A stretch of DNA of 64,000 nt from Ypsolopha sequella (lineage: Eukaryota; Arthropoda; Insecta; Lepidoptera; Ypsolophidae), in NCBI GenBank assembly GCA_934047225.1, contig OW203986.1, positions 21,827,221 through 21,891,220 of the forward strand. The letters run 5' to 3'. Below are positions 43,571 to 55,100 of the stretch, one piece after another. Under the pieces are notes generated by a model. The model saw nothing but the letters and a program-made list of their open reading frames with translations, was not told where the DNA came from and searched no databases. Position numbers and translations under genes: made by a program. Within the stretch, counting starts at the first letter, position 1, and every line of letters begins with the position of its first letter.

Positions 43571-43885
43571 AGAATTTCAGACATTATACTGATTGTGATG
43601 TGTGATTGCTTATAAAAAAGTGGTCTGTCTCTGTCTGTCTACTCATCTGTCATCTAGCTGTCAAATTAGTCTGAAGCAAATTATTTGAAATTTATCTTGA
43701 TAGCAAAGGACACATTTCTAAACAGCCATTACTCAAGTGACGTCACACGAGAGCAAATGGAAGTTGCAGCCTTTTCGTAAAAATATTCATCATCATGAGG
43801 TTTTTTAGACCAAAACTTCGAAAATACGGCTTATTACACCTAAATCTCGAAATGATTTTCGAATTAACTCACCTTAATATAATTT
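43571..43885 (-). repeat. Dispersed repeat, copy 3 of 3, most complete
   Basis: The reverse strand reads ttaaggtgagttaattcg, gtgtgacgtcacttgagtaa, ttgctatcaagataaattt and cagacagagacagaccactt, uniting the two partial copies at 6846-6980 and 7318-7525. No coding capacity is seen. Confidence 0.65.
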
Positions 43886-43894
43886 AATCTATGC

Positions 43895-43955
43895 CAATTA
43901 CAAGTACCCTTAATAGTCCGTCGTCTCAGACATAAATCTTTTGCTTACACAATTT
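43895..43955 (+). repeat. Direct repeat, right copy (about 60 bp)
   Basis: caattacaagtacccttaat then agtccgtcgtctcagac and aaatcttttgcttaca. The pair brackets about 470 bp, including the element at 43571-43885. Confidence 0.85.
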
Positions 43956-45474
43956 TTCTACTCGGTGCCTATATTTCGATTTTCTAAGTTTAATAATTTA
44001 CATACTTTAGCATTCAGAGATAGAACAATAGCTAAGAAAGTCAATACCTTCTTGTTTATAAATAATTCAGTCTGCACTAACAATATATTCTATCCACAAA
44101 GTACACATTCGCCGGCAATTAAATTATTCAGATCATTGTAATTCGAACGCAATATTAGGTGTCTACACACAATTTTCACTCAAGGATGAAGGTTTCAGAT
44201 AGATGCGAAACGTCTGCATAGACTCGCATCATTAGGGGAGTGGATGCCGTAAACCGGGCAGTAATGGTTTTTATCTGCGTCTATAAAATTTATTTACACT
44301 TCTCAAAGTAGGTTCTATCGGCACTCCATTTCCTAATGTGTTTTACAAAATATTTCAATACTCAATTTATATGCTTTTCTGACTTTTTGAAATACTATTT
44401 TCCCTTTAATAGCTTTAAATTGAAATTTTCAATCCGTCTTACTTTGTAAATTTTCATTCCGTGGATAAGTACAAGTGTGTTTGTACTTGATTACCAATAA
44501 GTACCTATAAGCTGACCTTTCTTTATTCTTTAGTACACACACGGAAATATAAACCTGAACAAAATTTCAGTGAAAAGAGGTGCACATTGCCGAGCTTATT
44601 TCTAATTACAGAGATTTTTGACGGCAAAACCATCATGATAAGAAAAAGTAACATAAATGAAGTAGTCATACACAACATAGAGAAGAAAAACATACATAGA
44701 CATTATTACAAAATAAAAATATTGATACTTACATGAACACAATTTTTAAAACAATATACATAGTGTATTATAATCTACATTATATATTAATATATAGACT
44801 ATTTACATACTCCGATGCCTATTTATGTGAGTCTTTATTTACAAAATAAATTGTATTTCTAAATTAAAATATACAAACCTCACCCCTCCAAACGTTCGTC
44901 GGCAAAAACCGTTAATTAAAATAGAGTTTATAAACTTACTTTGGGACTGCAAATTTATTTCACAGATTTTATAGCAGATGGTGCAGCGTCTCTTTTCTCT
45001 AGCATAATAATAAGATAAGTAAATACGACAACCTTTGCATAGATAATATAATCGAGGATTTAAAATAAGACAATAGAATAACCCTCCATGAAATGAGAAA
45101 CGTAAAATATTGTTGTGACTTTATGCAAGTTGGAAAATATTTTACTTAGGTATTTCACGGGTTGAATTCAACTTTAGATCTTTACTAATATTTATTTATG
45201 TATAAAAGTCTGCTTTGTCTATGAAAGATAAAGATAGGTGAATTATCTTTTTATTTTATCGTCTTGGTATTTCTTCTCTTATTGCTCAAAAGTAATAAAA
45301 AAACTTTATCGCGGGCCTAAGGCCAAATTTTTTATATCACAAGTTTCTCGCGTTTCGGTTAATTGAGTAAAAATCAGACGGAAAGTGCGTTGTTAATAAT
45401 TACAAATATAACTATAAAAATTATAAATATTACTTTTGTGTTTTTAATGGACCTATTGATAAGAAACTAATTGA
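43956..45474. other. Stretch with no gene recognised
   Basis: AT-rich, without recognised repeats. The repeat-poor half of the window starts about here. Confidence 0.4.
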
Positions 45475-45783
45475 CTAAAGTCTAAAAGCTTTAAGTCTAA
45501 AGCTTCTTTCCATGTTGTTTTGGAAAGTTCCTTGATATATGGTAAAACCATTTAATGGAAAACAAAACAAAAGCTGTATTATCATAGTCCTGATGACAGA
45601 AAAACACAATTTCATCCCGAAATAAACAGCAGTCATCAAGGAATCGTAATCTCCATTGAGCTGCGGTGTCGTAAGTTGGAATGAAGCAGTCTCCCCTAAC
45701 CGTTTGGCTGCAGGCATGAAGCTATTGCCAACATTCACGTACTTTTTCCACTTTAGTTTTTTATATCCTCTTTGTCGGAGATT
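45475..45783 (-). other. Unrecognised open frame, 102 codons, protein-like
   Basis: The minus-strand frame is open from just after a TGA (45786-45784) to TAG at 45475. The first half is hydrophilic and protein-like (QRGYKKLKWKKYVNVGNSFM, ETASFQLTTPQLNGDYDSLM); the second half turns hydrophobic (IIQLLFCFPLNGF). There is no ATG near the start; the first is at the M of NSFMP. No family is recognised and no copy is seen in the window. It could be an exon, a decayed TE ORF, or chance. Confidence 0.2.
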
Positions 45784-46231
45784 TCATTAGCCATTTTAGA
45801 GTACCAACAAAAAAATTTACCGATTGGGTAATCGGTAAATAATTATTACATTAAATAAATATTATTAACATTTACATTACATTAAATACATATTAAAGAA
45901 ACATTACACAATTGTTGTGAGTTTTAAGACCGATGCGTTCATTTTCATTAAGTCCTTGTTTTTACAGAATATTTCATGATTGATAATATGGGTTTAACAT
46001 GTGTTTATTCAAATTCTAAATACATATTTTCAAAGTAAATTCAAAAGTATCACCCGATTATCAGGCACGAAAAAATATGTAATAATTTTATATTTTCTTA
46101 TATCCCTCTATATTCGACTCTGTATATTCTTTTAAAATTTAATATTAAAAATATAAGTCGAATGCACGGCAGTATTATATAAAATGTAATAATATATATT
46201 TTTTATATAATAGATAAGTAAAGTCACCTAC
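45784..46231. other. AT-rich stretch without a gene
   Basis: A hairpin tttaccgatt-gggt-aatcggtaaa lies at 45807-45830. Nothing else is recognised. Confidence 0.4.
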
Positions 46232-46450
46232 CGTCTCATGCTAGGTCTGGCAACACTGAGGGATAATTTTCCATCGTCCCTCCGGCCCTGTAAGTCCGCT
46301 GTACAGAAATAAATCTTGCCACCCTTCTCGCAGTGTGACGATGCCTTTTCAGCTTTCATGAAATGGGCGAGGTCTTTATTTCCAGCGGTACCATGAAGAT
46401 GGGCTTTTACGGGTTACGGTTGCAATGGTGGAAGTGTAATATGCCATTAT
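46232..46450 (-). other. Candidate exon bounded by good splice signals
   Basis: On the minus strand, taacctatttcag (AG at 46452-46451) precedes a 219-nt GC-richer segment that ends GAGACG|GTAGGTGAC (GT from 46231). No frame is open through the whole segment. One frame is open for 61 codons and from its internal ATG encodes 43 residues (MKAEKASSHCEKGGKIYFCT...), closing with a TAG that overlaps the donor. It may be a UTR-plus-start exon, a non-coding RNA exon or a coincidence. No family is recognised. It lies 4 kb downstream of the LRR gene on the same strand. Confidence 0.25.
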
Positions 46451-47687
46451 CTGAAATAGGTTATACCTATTATTTTTAAATGACTGTTTCCTTAGTTTTT
46501 TTACACATTTGATTTTATCTCTTCTTTTCTAGAAAAATACCAATATAATTTTAATGATGACGGCCCCATACCGAGGGTCGAAATATATCGAGTAATATTT
46601 TTTTATTGTTTTAATACTAATAAATAGAAGAAAAGAACAAAAGAAATATAATTTTAACACCGATGCAATTTTGACCTTTTTCAATATACCTAGATAGGTA
46701 TAAATCTTTAGGAGTTGAGTTTCTCAAGCGCTAAAAAACATAATAATCTGAGTAACTTTTTAAGTTTATGTAAAAGGATATGGGTTGGTCACGGGCAAAA
46801 CTGAGTGAAAGAGTTAGCTAGTCAGTTCATAAATCTAACTTGACATTATTCACACCCTTAATTCCGTACAATTCACCAAATATTTTAAACCAATTAATTA
46901 CAAATAAATTACAAACCAATAGACTGGCACACGGTGAATAGGAAGCGGAACGAGTTCCGAAAAACAGGAATTGCAACGGAACCCCGAAAGGTTCACAATT
47001 TATGTTACTGTTCAGGTCCCTTACGAAGACCATTAAAACGGCCTGTCCATCCGTTTGTGGATTTAAACCAAACGCTCGACTGTCATGAATCTAAAAAACA
47101 TTTATCACTCTCAATTTTCTGATTTCGGAAGGGTGCGGGCCTTATTCCTGCGTAGCACAGGGCTCTACTTAAAAAACAAATACTTTTTTATTAAATGAAC
47201 AGTCCCAGTGGTTTCTAAAATTATTTAAAGAAAAGCTCGATAAAAATTGGTGCGGTTAAGTTTTTCGCAACAAACTATTTATTAACATTGCGTACTCTAA
47301 AAAAGTTTTAGTTAGCGCGCTACGTAGAAAATCTACTTTCTGAATTGCGCGCTTTTTAAAAAGCTTATTACAGTTTATCGTTTTGCAGCGTTTATCGTGC
47401 TATATTAGCTTATATTGTTGGCTTTTCATAAGTTTCTGACCTTCTTTGGTTAATTACACGGTTCATGATCGCCTATCTTCTAACTATACTTATCTGACCG
47501 AGACGAAGGGTGCAAAGAAGTTTAACAAGTGAAATAGGCACATAGATGTCTCAAAGCTGGATTTGAGTAACAGTAAAGGCTCTATAAGAAAATGCAAGGC
47601 ACATTGCAATTTCTATCGATGAGAACAGGGTGCGTTCCGTTTTTGGTCGTATCAAAGCATCGCGCGCATTTATAACCAACATAATAA
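46451..47687. other. Stretch with no gene recognised
   Basis: Contains gagggtcgaaatatatcgag near 46574 and a run of As at about 47709-47724; nothing else. Confidence 0.4.
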
Positions 47688-47981
47688 ACCACAACACCGC
47701 ATGGCATTAAAAAAAAAAAAAAAATTTTTCAAACAATAATTTTGAATGCAGACAAAGATGCTGTAGAACGGAATGCGATCCCTTTTGTAAGGAGTGGGAA
47801 TGAAATATACAAAACAGTGTCGGAAATAAGAAAAAGTCCTGGTTTCCTGGCAGTTTTCAGTGACATCTTATCCGTGTTGAATGACTCTTATTCATTGAAT
47901 GGTAGACTATTCACCACAAAAACAAAAGAAGTTCTTTTAAAGAGCAAAGAGCGTGATTTAACTAATGCTTTCAATATGTGA
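47688..47981 (+). other. Unrecognised open frame, 97 codons, protein-like
   Basis: The frame is open from 47688 and its distal 79 codons (from TTG at 47742) have the composition of a real soluble protein: DKDAVERNAIPFVRSGNEIY, SEIRKSPGFLAVFSDILSVL, then a K-rich end, stop TGA at 47979. tttgaatgcag just inside could act as a 3' splice site (AG at 47750-47751). There is no ATG near the start. I recognise no family. It could be a 3'-terminal coding exon or a chance frame. Confidence 0.25.
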
Positions 47982-50437
47982 TGTTCTAAAGGCTTCTTAG
48001 CTTAGTATTTCCTGGCATGTATTGTACTACCAACATAGCGAACTCTAAATCACTAGGTAGACGATGTTACAGCTAGAGGCCTGCGTCCAAGAGTGCCACA
48101 ACCATTATCTTCTCATAACGCATCACGTAAGCACAAACCATAGGGTACCCTTTTCCGAAAATAAACGACCACCTAAGTATGATTATGCCTATATTAGTTT
48201 AGCCTTCCGGCTCATATAAATAACGGCAACCAAACGCAAATGAACTACCATTATAAAGGGAGTTAATTGCAAAATAAATGGACTTACACGTTTGCTCCAT
48301 TACGCGGGTAGGAACCCGTGCAATTTTACTTTTAAACTTAAACAGCACATGGCAATTTTGAGTGCTTTGACATTCATTTATCTCCATTAAAGATCTCGGT
48401 AAAGGTAGAAGCTCTCCCCCTGGTGGACGCAAAAATGAGTCCCAAGTGGGTCACTACTCCCCTTTCTGTAGGTATTCGGCAACATAATGGGGACTTTTGA
48501 TACCACTGAACGACGCTACAGGAATTGTTTAAGTTATTGAAGCGTTTCGTATTTGGAACAATGAATTGTGATAATAGTTGTTTGCTATTGTAATAGAACT
48601 GCTGATATTGGATGACTTTGACTGATACAGTCAAATTCATATTTGAGACTTGTTAGTGATCAATCATTTTATACTATAATTTTTAGTGAAATTCCGAAAA
48701 TATATTTGTGCTCCCATGTTATTTTTAGCCTGAACCTATGTCGATTAGTATATTGCAGATATAGCGGATGGGGTCTTTGATCTTTAGTATTGGTTACTTA
48801 CGAGTCTCTTATATGAATTTGGGTATATACGAGTACATAATGATTCACAATTTTACGATAAACTTACTGATAATTCAGCCTTCACCCACCCAATAAAATT
48901 ACCGATAACAGACAACATTATCGGCAATCCACCAAAGATTGACAGGTAGGTAATTGTGCCTGAGAAAATCGCCGAGCTAATTTTTATTGGTTCACACTCA
49001 TCACCCTGTCAATAAGTGTCATCGGGATTATCGATCGACCAAAATCACATTATGATAATCGACTTGTTGCCGACGTTCAATTGAAATTCATTATGAGCAA
49101 AACATTGCCGTTTCATTTTACCCCAAAATCGAGTAATTATGGCCGCTCGTTGTTTATTTCACATTGCAGTGGAAATGTTTAAAATTATATACAAATGTTG
49201 GTGATGATGTGTACAATAGCATGAAACTGTTTGGATAGAGTTTAATAATTAATTGTGAACTCATTATCAGATCGTGATCAGATCTAATTGAAAGGATATT
49301 TCTGATAACATTTTTAAATTTTGTAGGAGTTCTGGAATGATAGGCACAGAATATATTTTTAATTTGTTTATTTATCATTTCTTTTTAATGCATTTTATAA
49401 TTTAATAAGTTTCATAACAAAAAATGAATGTAGTATGTATAAATATTCTTATTCTAGTGTTATGACTGTAGGTATCGTCGACAGAATATAGGTTTTTGTT
49501 TTATGGTTATGCAGTTTATGCTAACTATAATATTATAGAATAACTGTTTTGATACAAAAATTCGACGAAAGGTTTGGAAATATTTAATTGTCCTTCACAA
49601 TTTACATATCTTTTATCAAGTACAAAAATATCGATACATCCAGAAATCTTTAGAATAGTAACAAATTGAAAATAATAAACATAACTAGCCAATAAATTGC
49701 ATGTATTTTTTGTACCCCTTTCCATCAGAGCAACTGGTGTGTGTGTATTATAATTATTGAGTCTATGTATAAACTGGTATAAGTACATTTGATACATTGA
49801 TGAACAAGGTTTTCTTCTAAGTACAACTAATAGCTATAACAATGTCCCAAGGAAAAATAACGACTTTATCACTATTTTATAGTATAGATAGAAGGTATTT
49901 GAAATTAGTATTCTATATTGCTCATTTTTGTACAAAGTTTTCATCATTATGTATTGGTGTTCTAACTTTTGAATTATAAATACCATATTGAAAATGTAAT
50001 ACAATTACATATACATGGGTACACTTTTATATGTTTATATATTTTGGATCCTTTTAAATAACTCCACAAAGCTCATAACGATTATCTAGTACTTGTATCT
50101 GAGGAACTCTGAAACAAACAAAGTCAGTATGTATAACTTAATAGTTACCTCTGTCAGAATACGGACTTAGGTAAACAAATCATTAAAACTAAATTATTTA
50201 AGTACAAAATCGAGAGCTTTAATGTCTTTCTCTGCATTGCTAATTATTATTTATAGTACATAACTATTTACACGTCTATATACAAAGCTATCACAAATTA
50301 CAATCGTATATTTACATTATTGCAATATTAACGTTCATCGTCACATAGACGACTATACAATACACTGCTACTCTATAATTCGGAAGATGTAGCAAAGAAA
50401 AAAGTTTTAAGAAAACGTCTTTTTTATAAAACTTTTG
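47982..50437. other. Stretch downstream of the LRR gene, probably including its 3' UTR
   Basis: No coding region is recognised. On the minus strand the first polyadenylation-like signals after the stop codon are ATTAAA at 50223-50218 and AATAAA at 49372-49367, so the 3' UTR may be about 0.2 or 1.1 kb. Repeats are almost absent. Confidence 0.4.
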
Positions 50438-52168
50438 TTAAACATACACTATGTGTGGCTTCTCAGGCGTTCGATGGTGAGGTATCGTCTCATAGGCGAA
50501 CTGCTGGTAAATATGCTCCTCACTATCTTCTTGGAGATATGGATTTTTATCCACACTGTGCCACGGTGGGTTCAAAGAATGGAAATTATTACTCACAGTT
50601 GAACCGATCATTAGATACCGATCCACTTCCCTCTTGTTGTCCTGTTCTCTTCCACGTGTCGAATACACTAGTCCATTCCCTAGCTTCGAAACGTCACCCT
50701 TTAACATGACACTCGTCATTACTTGCTTGGATTTGTCGCCTTTACACTTCTTCAGCGGTCCTAAGAAGTATAGGACCCCACCAACCACGCTTATCACGAT
50801 ACTAACAGTCAGCACCACTACTGCCACTATCACCCATCCATTTGAGCACCCAAACTCTGATTCTGGCACTTGAATAAACATCACATTCTTCAAATGCTCC
50901 GGAGCAGCACACTTTGCGAATTCATAGTCAATTTTCAAAGAGGTCCCATTGTCAATCTTACTATTACTGTTCACTTCACACTCCCGTCCCAGTTTCCACA
51001 GCCACAACAACGAACAATTACAAACGAAAGGATTTCCAGAAATTTGTAACTCTTGCAGCTTGTCTATTGGAAAATGTGATGCCTCCAATGTATCCAGTCC
51101 GTTGTTCTTCATATAAATATGAGTTACCTTTGGATTTCCATGAAACAATCTTGGTGGGATCTCTCTTACTTTAACGTTATCGTTCATCCATATTTTCTGT
51201 AAGTTAATATTGTCAACAAACGCCCTTGAGTCAATTCTTTCGAGCTCGTATAATCTGCTCAAATGTAAATGTTTTAAGTGGAAGAGGCTTTGAAACGACA
51301 AAGCGGTTATGTTCTGGAAAAAGTTTCCACTCAAGTAGAGATGCGACAAGTTTGTGAGTTTCGCCAAGGAAGACGTAGGAATGAACGTCATATTATTATC
51401 ACTAAGGTCCAAGTGTCGTAGTAAAGGCAAATTGTGGAAACCCAAAGTATCAATGCCTGCAATGATATTTTTATTCAAATCTAAATGCCTCAAGTCTTTT
51501 AAATAAGGTATGCCATTCTTAGAAACTTGTTGAATCAGATTCTCTGACAAGTCTAAATATTCCAATTGAATAACGTAGAAGAGATTGGCTGACGGTATGT
51601 CCAATATAGCATTGTTCTTAAGCGATAAGATCTTCAGTGATGACAAGGGCTCGAAGGTCTCGGCATCGAAGCTCACAAGCTTATTGTTGGACAAATCAAG
51701 TCGCTCCAATACAGATAAGTCTTTAAACGTCTGCGTGTGTATTGTGGCTATTTCATTGTCTGATAAGTTCAAATCGATCAGCCTCTTGAGTCCTAGAAAT
51801 GTGTCTTTCTCCAGCCGACTGAGCGTATTGTGGCTGACGTTGAATTGGGTCATCTCCATGTTGCTCTCAAAGTTTTTACTACCTAAGTCGTGTATCTTGT
51901 TGTAAGAGAGGTCGAGGACGGCTATTTGCGTGTAGAAGTTGAACGCGTAGAGCAAACTGTTGATGGAGTTGTGCGTGAGGTTGATATGGGTGGCCTCCGG
52001 GTTGAGCGCGATGGGGACGATGTCTAGGCCGGCGCCTGCGCAGGACGCGGTGCGCATGGCGTCGTCGCACGCGCATTGGGCGGGACAAAGCGTCCGTGCG
52101 TTGGCACCCCACGCCCACGACGCCACCACCAGCACCCACCGCCATGTCGCTACCACACGTGAGCCCAT
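50438..52168 (-). CDS. Transmembrane leucine-rich repeat protein (576 aa)
   Basis: A single uninterrupted coding exon encodes a type I membrane protein. Residues 1-24 form a signal peptide (hydrophobic VLVVASWAW, ending ANA). Residues 28-52 are a cysteine N-cap (C28, C32, C34, C43). Residues about 56-378 hold some 14 LRRs of the LxxLxLxxNxI type, with several N-glycosylation sequons (NLT, NVS, NMT, NIT). Residues 379-441 are a C-cap (NPFVCNCSLLWLW... with C383, C385, C397, C420, C441). Residues 445-469 are a transmembrane helix, followed by a 107-residue cytoplasmic tail with several tyrosines that ends PHIVYV. The start is supported by an in-frame TGA 9 nt upstream. By architecture it should act at the cell surface as an adhesion, guidance or receptor-like protein, like the insect capricious/tartan group; there is no Ig, TIR or kinase domain. 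Orthology cannot be settled by reading, so no symbol is given. Confidence 0.93.
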   Translation of the reverse strand: MGSRVVATWRWVLVVASWAWGANARTLCPAQCACDDAMRTASCAGAGLDIVPIALNPEATHINLTHNSINSLLYAFNFYTQIAVLDLSYNKIHDLGSKNFESNMEMTQFNVSHNTLSRLEKDTFLGLKRLIDLNLSDNEIATIHTQTFKDLSVLERLDLSNNKLVSFDAETFEPLSSLKILSLKNNAILDIPSANLFYVIQLEYLDLSENLIQQVSKNGIPYLKDLRHLDLNKNIIAGIDTLGFHNLPLLRHLDLSDNNMTFIPTSSLAKLTNLSHLYLSGNFFQNITALSFQSLFHLKHLHLSRLYELERIDSRAFVDNINLQKIWMNDNVKVREIPPRLFHGNPKVTHIYMKNNGLDTLEASHFPIDKLQELQISGNPFVCNCSLLWLWKLGRECEVNSNSKIDNGTSLKIDYEFAKCAAPEHLKNVMFIQVPESEFGCSNGWVIVAVVVLTVSIVISVVGGVLYFLGPLKKCKGDKSKQVMTSVMLKGDVSKLGNGLVYSTRGREQDNKREVDRYLMIGSTVSNNFHSLNPPWHSVDKNPYLQEDSEEHIYQQFAYETIPHHRTPEKPHIVYV

Positions 52169-52198
52169 ACCATCTCATGTATAAGCCACCGAGAATCT
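52169..52198 (-). promoter_or_regulatory. 5' UTR start and 3' splice acceptor of the LRR gene
   Basis: On the minus strand cgttattttcctttcgtttcag (AG at 52198-52197) is a strong pyrimidine-rich acceptor. The exon would start at 52196, leaving 28 nt of 5' UTR before the ATG. This predicts an intron in the 5' UTR and a non-coding first exon upstream. Donor-like sites on this strand lie for example at about 53848 (atg|gtaagc) and 58446 (gcgag|gtgagc), but none can be chosen by eye. Confidence 0.6.
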
Positions 52199-55100
52199 GA
52201 AACGAAAGGAAAATAACGTTTTAGTACCAAATAAATAACAGAACTACTAGTCGCGGAAATTAAGCCAAGGCTGTAGTAAAATTAAACAACTCCCGCAATG
52301 CACGTAACTCGCTTTAAAAGGAAAAGCTCTTTATACAACCGAGAGAAAACCTCGTCAAGTTGATGGGGTCGAGTTTATTTTTTGCTTAATTTGTTGCTAT
52401 CATAAAATCCGGATGTTCCCAGCGGGTACTCTTCCCAAAACCACAGAGAGGTAAAGTATAAATGAATGTACTATCGCTGGACAGATCTTAATATAATGTC
52501 TGCCAAAACTGCAGATAACAAATGTGCCTTTGCTATGAGAGGGGATGTAATTGCATGATTCAGATTGGGGTCGATAAGATACGTGCCACGTGCAACCATA
52601 GAAGAAACCACAAAAAACATTTTTATCTCCTTTTGTTTTACTGGAGAGAATGAGTTATATGATATTATTTTTAAAAATGTGTTATTTTTAATATTTTGTT
52701 GTTCTTTTCTCAAAGTATTTATGACCACGATTTGTTATTCAATATAGTTTTATAGCAAGTAAGGTTAGGGTAGACGATACGTTAGAATTGCTTGACATTT
52801 TTCCACGGGGCTTAGGGGCATGCGGGGTGCGGTGGAGGGTTGAAAAGCCTTCAGGTATCGCTCCCTACCGCGAGGTCGTTAAGACTCTTAGCTACCGTCC
52901 GCGTGTTCCAGAGGTTATTGCGTGCCTTTATTTATTGTCTCACGTTCCTCGCTAGACGAATGTACACCGTTAACGGGTAACTGCAGGCAAATGATCGCGC
53001 CTGAACTTCTTAACAGTTTCACCGAAATACTCGCCCGTTTAACAAAGGAACGTTGGTACTTTAAATTAAATGTTCGACTTTACAATTTGATGGAATGTAT
53101 AATGAATAGTACCGTAACATCTGTTAACGAAGGCGAACGATCTGGAAAGTTTTCACGCGCGGGAATAACTAATTGCGAAGGTTGGAATTCAATTTATGGC
53201 TTCTGGTACTCCAGTACTTTTCCCGGGAGATCAGGCTGTACCAGGGTATTAATAATGCAAAACAGTGTCACGGGAAGTTTTTGATTTCAAATGCAAATTG
53301 AATTAGGAAACACAGTTGAGTGCCGAACTTGTACCGGTACTTTAGTGATCGGTGCCTGTATTACCAAAGGCAAACGTTTAGTTAATTTGAATTTTGAAGA
53401 AACTTTGAGGAGCCTATTTCAAAGTTCATAAAGTGATCTTATTATATTTTACTAGCGGTTAGGTCCTGAGAAAGGATTTGGTGTCAAGCAGGAAGATGGG
53501 AGATGCAAGGCGTGACGGGGTGACGTCTGGCTATACTCCCCCAGTAACCCGATATCGTTGGGTAATTCTGGATTACCCAAGCCCGCCCGAATCACTGAAA
53601 CCATACGTCTACGATACGCACATTCGATATCTTACTTTCAGTCGAGTCGCATGTATTACAGTCGGATTAATTCTCTCATTGAAATATGTGTCTGGATTAC
53701 TCAACAGGCAAATTTCAATCACGGTTTTATTATAAAAATTCCGAAGCGAACGGCTTTCCAGTAATTTGTTCTCGTTTCCGAAAGAGATCACTATCAATGT
53801 AGCAAATAACGGTCGTTGTTATGATATGTCAGTGGCTGTCATCGCTTACCATTCCCACAAAGAGCTGTTTGTCTGAAATGAAATAAGTGAAAGGGGAGAG
53901 CGAACCCTCAATTTCCGAACCTACACTGCTCCGGTCGGTACTCTTTTGTCTTTTAATTTCCTGTCCGCTAGAGTGCGCTGCCATCATGAATTTCGCTTTC
54001 GCGGGCTTCGTTAACTTGTATCGGCCTTTGTTGTTGCCTATTGAACTTTTCAATTACCAGTCATATCGATTGAAACCGCTAAATTTGTCGGAAAATTCGT
54101 GTCGCCCGAGATCACTCCGCTTTATGGAATAACAGCTTTAAAATACTTATTTTTTTCTTTAATCGAGTGCACGACGGTTCTCCCTTTTGTTTTCGTTTCC
54201 ATTTAGGATTTGAATTGTTTTTATTTATTCTTTCCGCTTATTGAAAAGTTATTCCCTCCCTTTAATAATCTTAAGTAGGTGAATATTCTTTTTGTTTTTG
54301 CTCAGAATCGAGAAGAAATATTTTATATCTGAATAAAGAAACAAAAGTTTTAACAATATTGTATTTATATAATTTTCAGTCCCTAAACATGTAGGAATAT
54401 TCCAACATTATTTCGGAGCACGACCTCTCTAATTAGGTCCGCAATAACGTCTAAACAGCGATTAAACCACCAACACGGAGCGGAGGGATGCTATAATTTA
54501 CTGTTACAATTTCCGTACACTTTCGCCGAAAATTCAATACCGGGGGGTGTCCCAAAACTCCTTTTGTATTAATAACGGCGAGCGACATTGGATCCATTTA
54601 AATTATTATCAAACTATCCGTTTAGTACGGTCCTCCTAATTGTAGGTGGATAGCTAATCGGTCCCTACTGAAAACGGTTTTCTCTTATAGTTATCACGGT
54701 GTTAATAGAACCTTAGACGTAGACGTAGGTAGCACAAAGGAGCAGTTTACGAGGGGTGGTAGAGACAATAAAACCAGTGTAAAAGTCGGCTAACCGCTTC
54801 TCCGCTCTCCCGAGAAAATATCCAAGTCTCTACACTTTTATGAGTTGCTTAAGTTGTGCGCTGCCGTTTTTAAAATAGTCCCCAGTTTAACCGAAAAGTT
54901 TAGTGCAGGACTATTGAAATAAAAGATGCTTCTGTAACAGTATGCCAGGTTGGTTTTCTTCTCTTTTTAGAAATTCAAAAACAAAACTTTTCAAGCAGAG
55001 GTTTTGAGCTTATTTAACGATCTATTTTTTGCAGCTCTTTGAAATATTGCCCGAAAAATTTAAAATGGTGATTCGTAACTCGTAAAGTTGCATATTTTTT

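Noticed and set aside
51585..52184. ORFs of 60-106 codons in other frames and on the other strand of the LRR gene
   Set aside because: Shadow frames of a strong coding region with biased codon use.
52922..53284. 120-codon plus-strand ORF
   Set aside because: Opens at GTG, has no recognisable domain, signal or splice context, and this length is attainable by chance in the less AT-rich upstream region.
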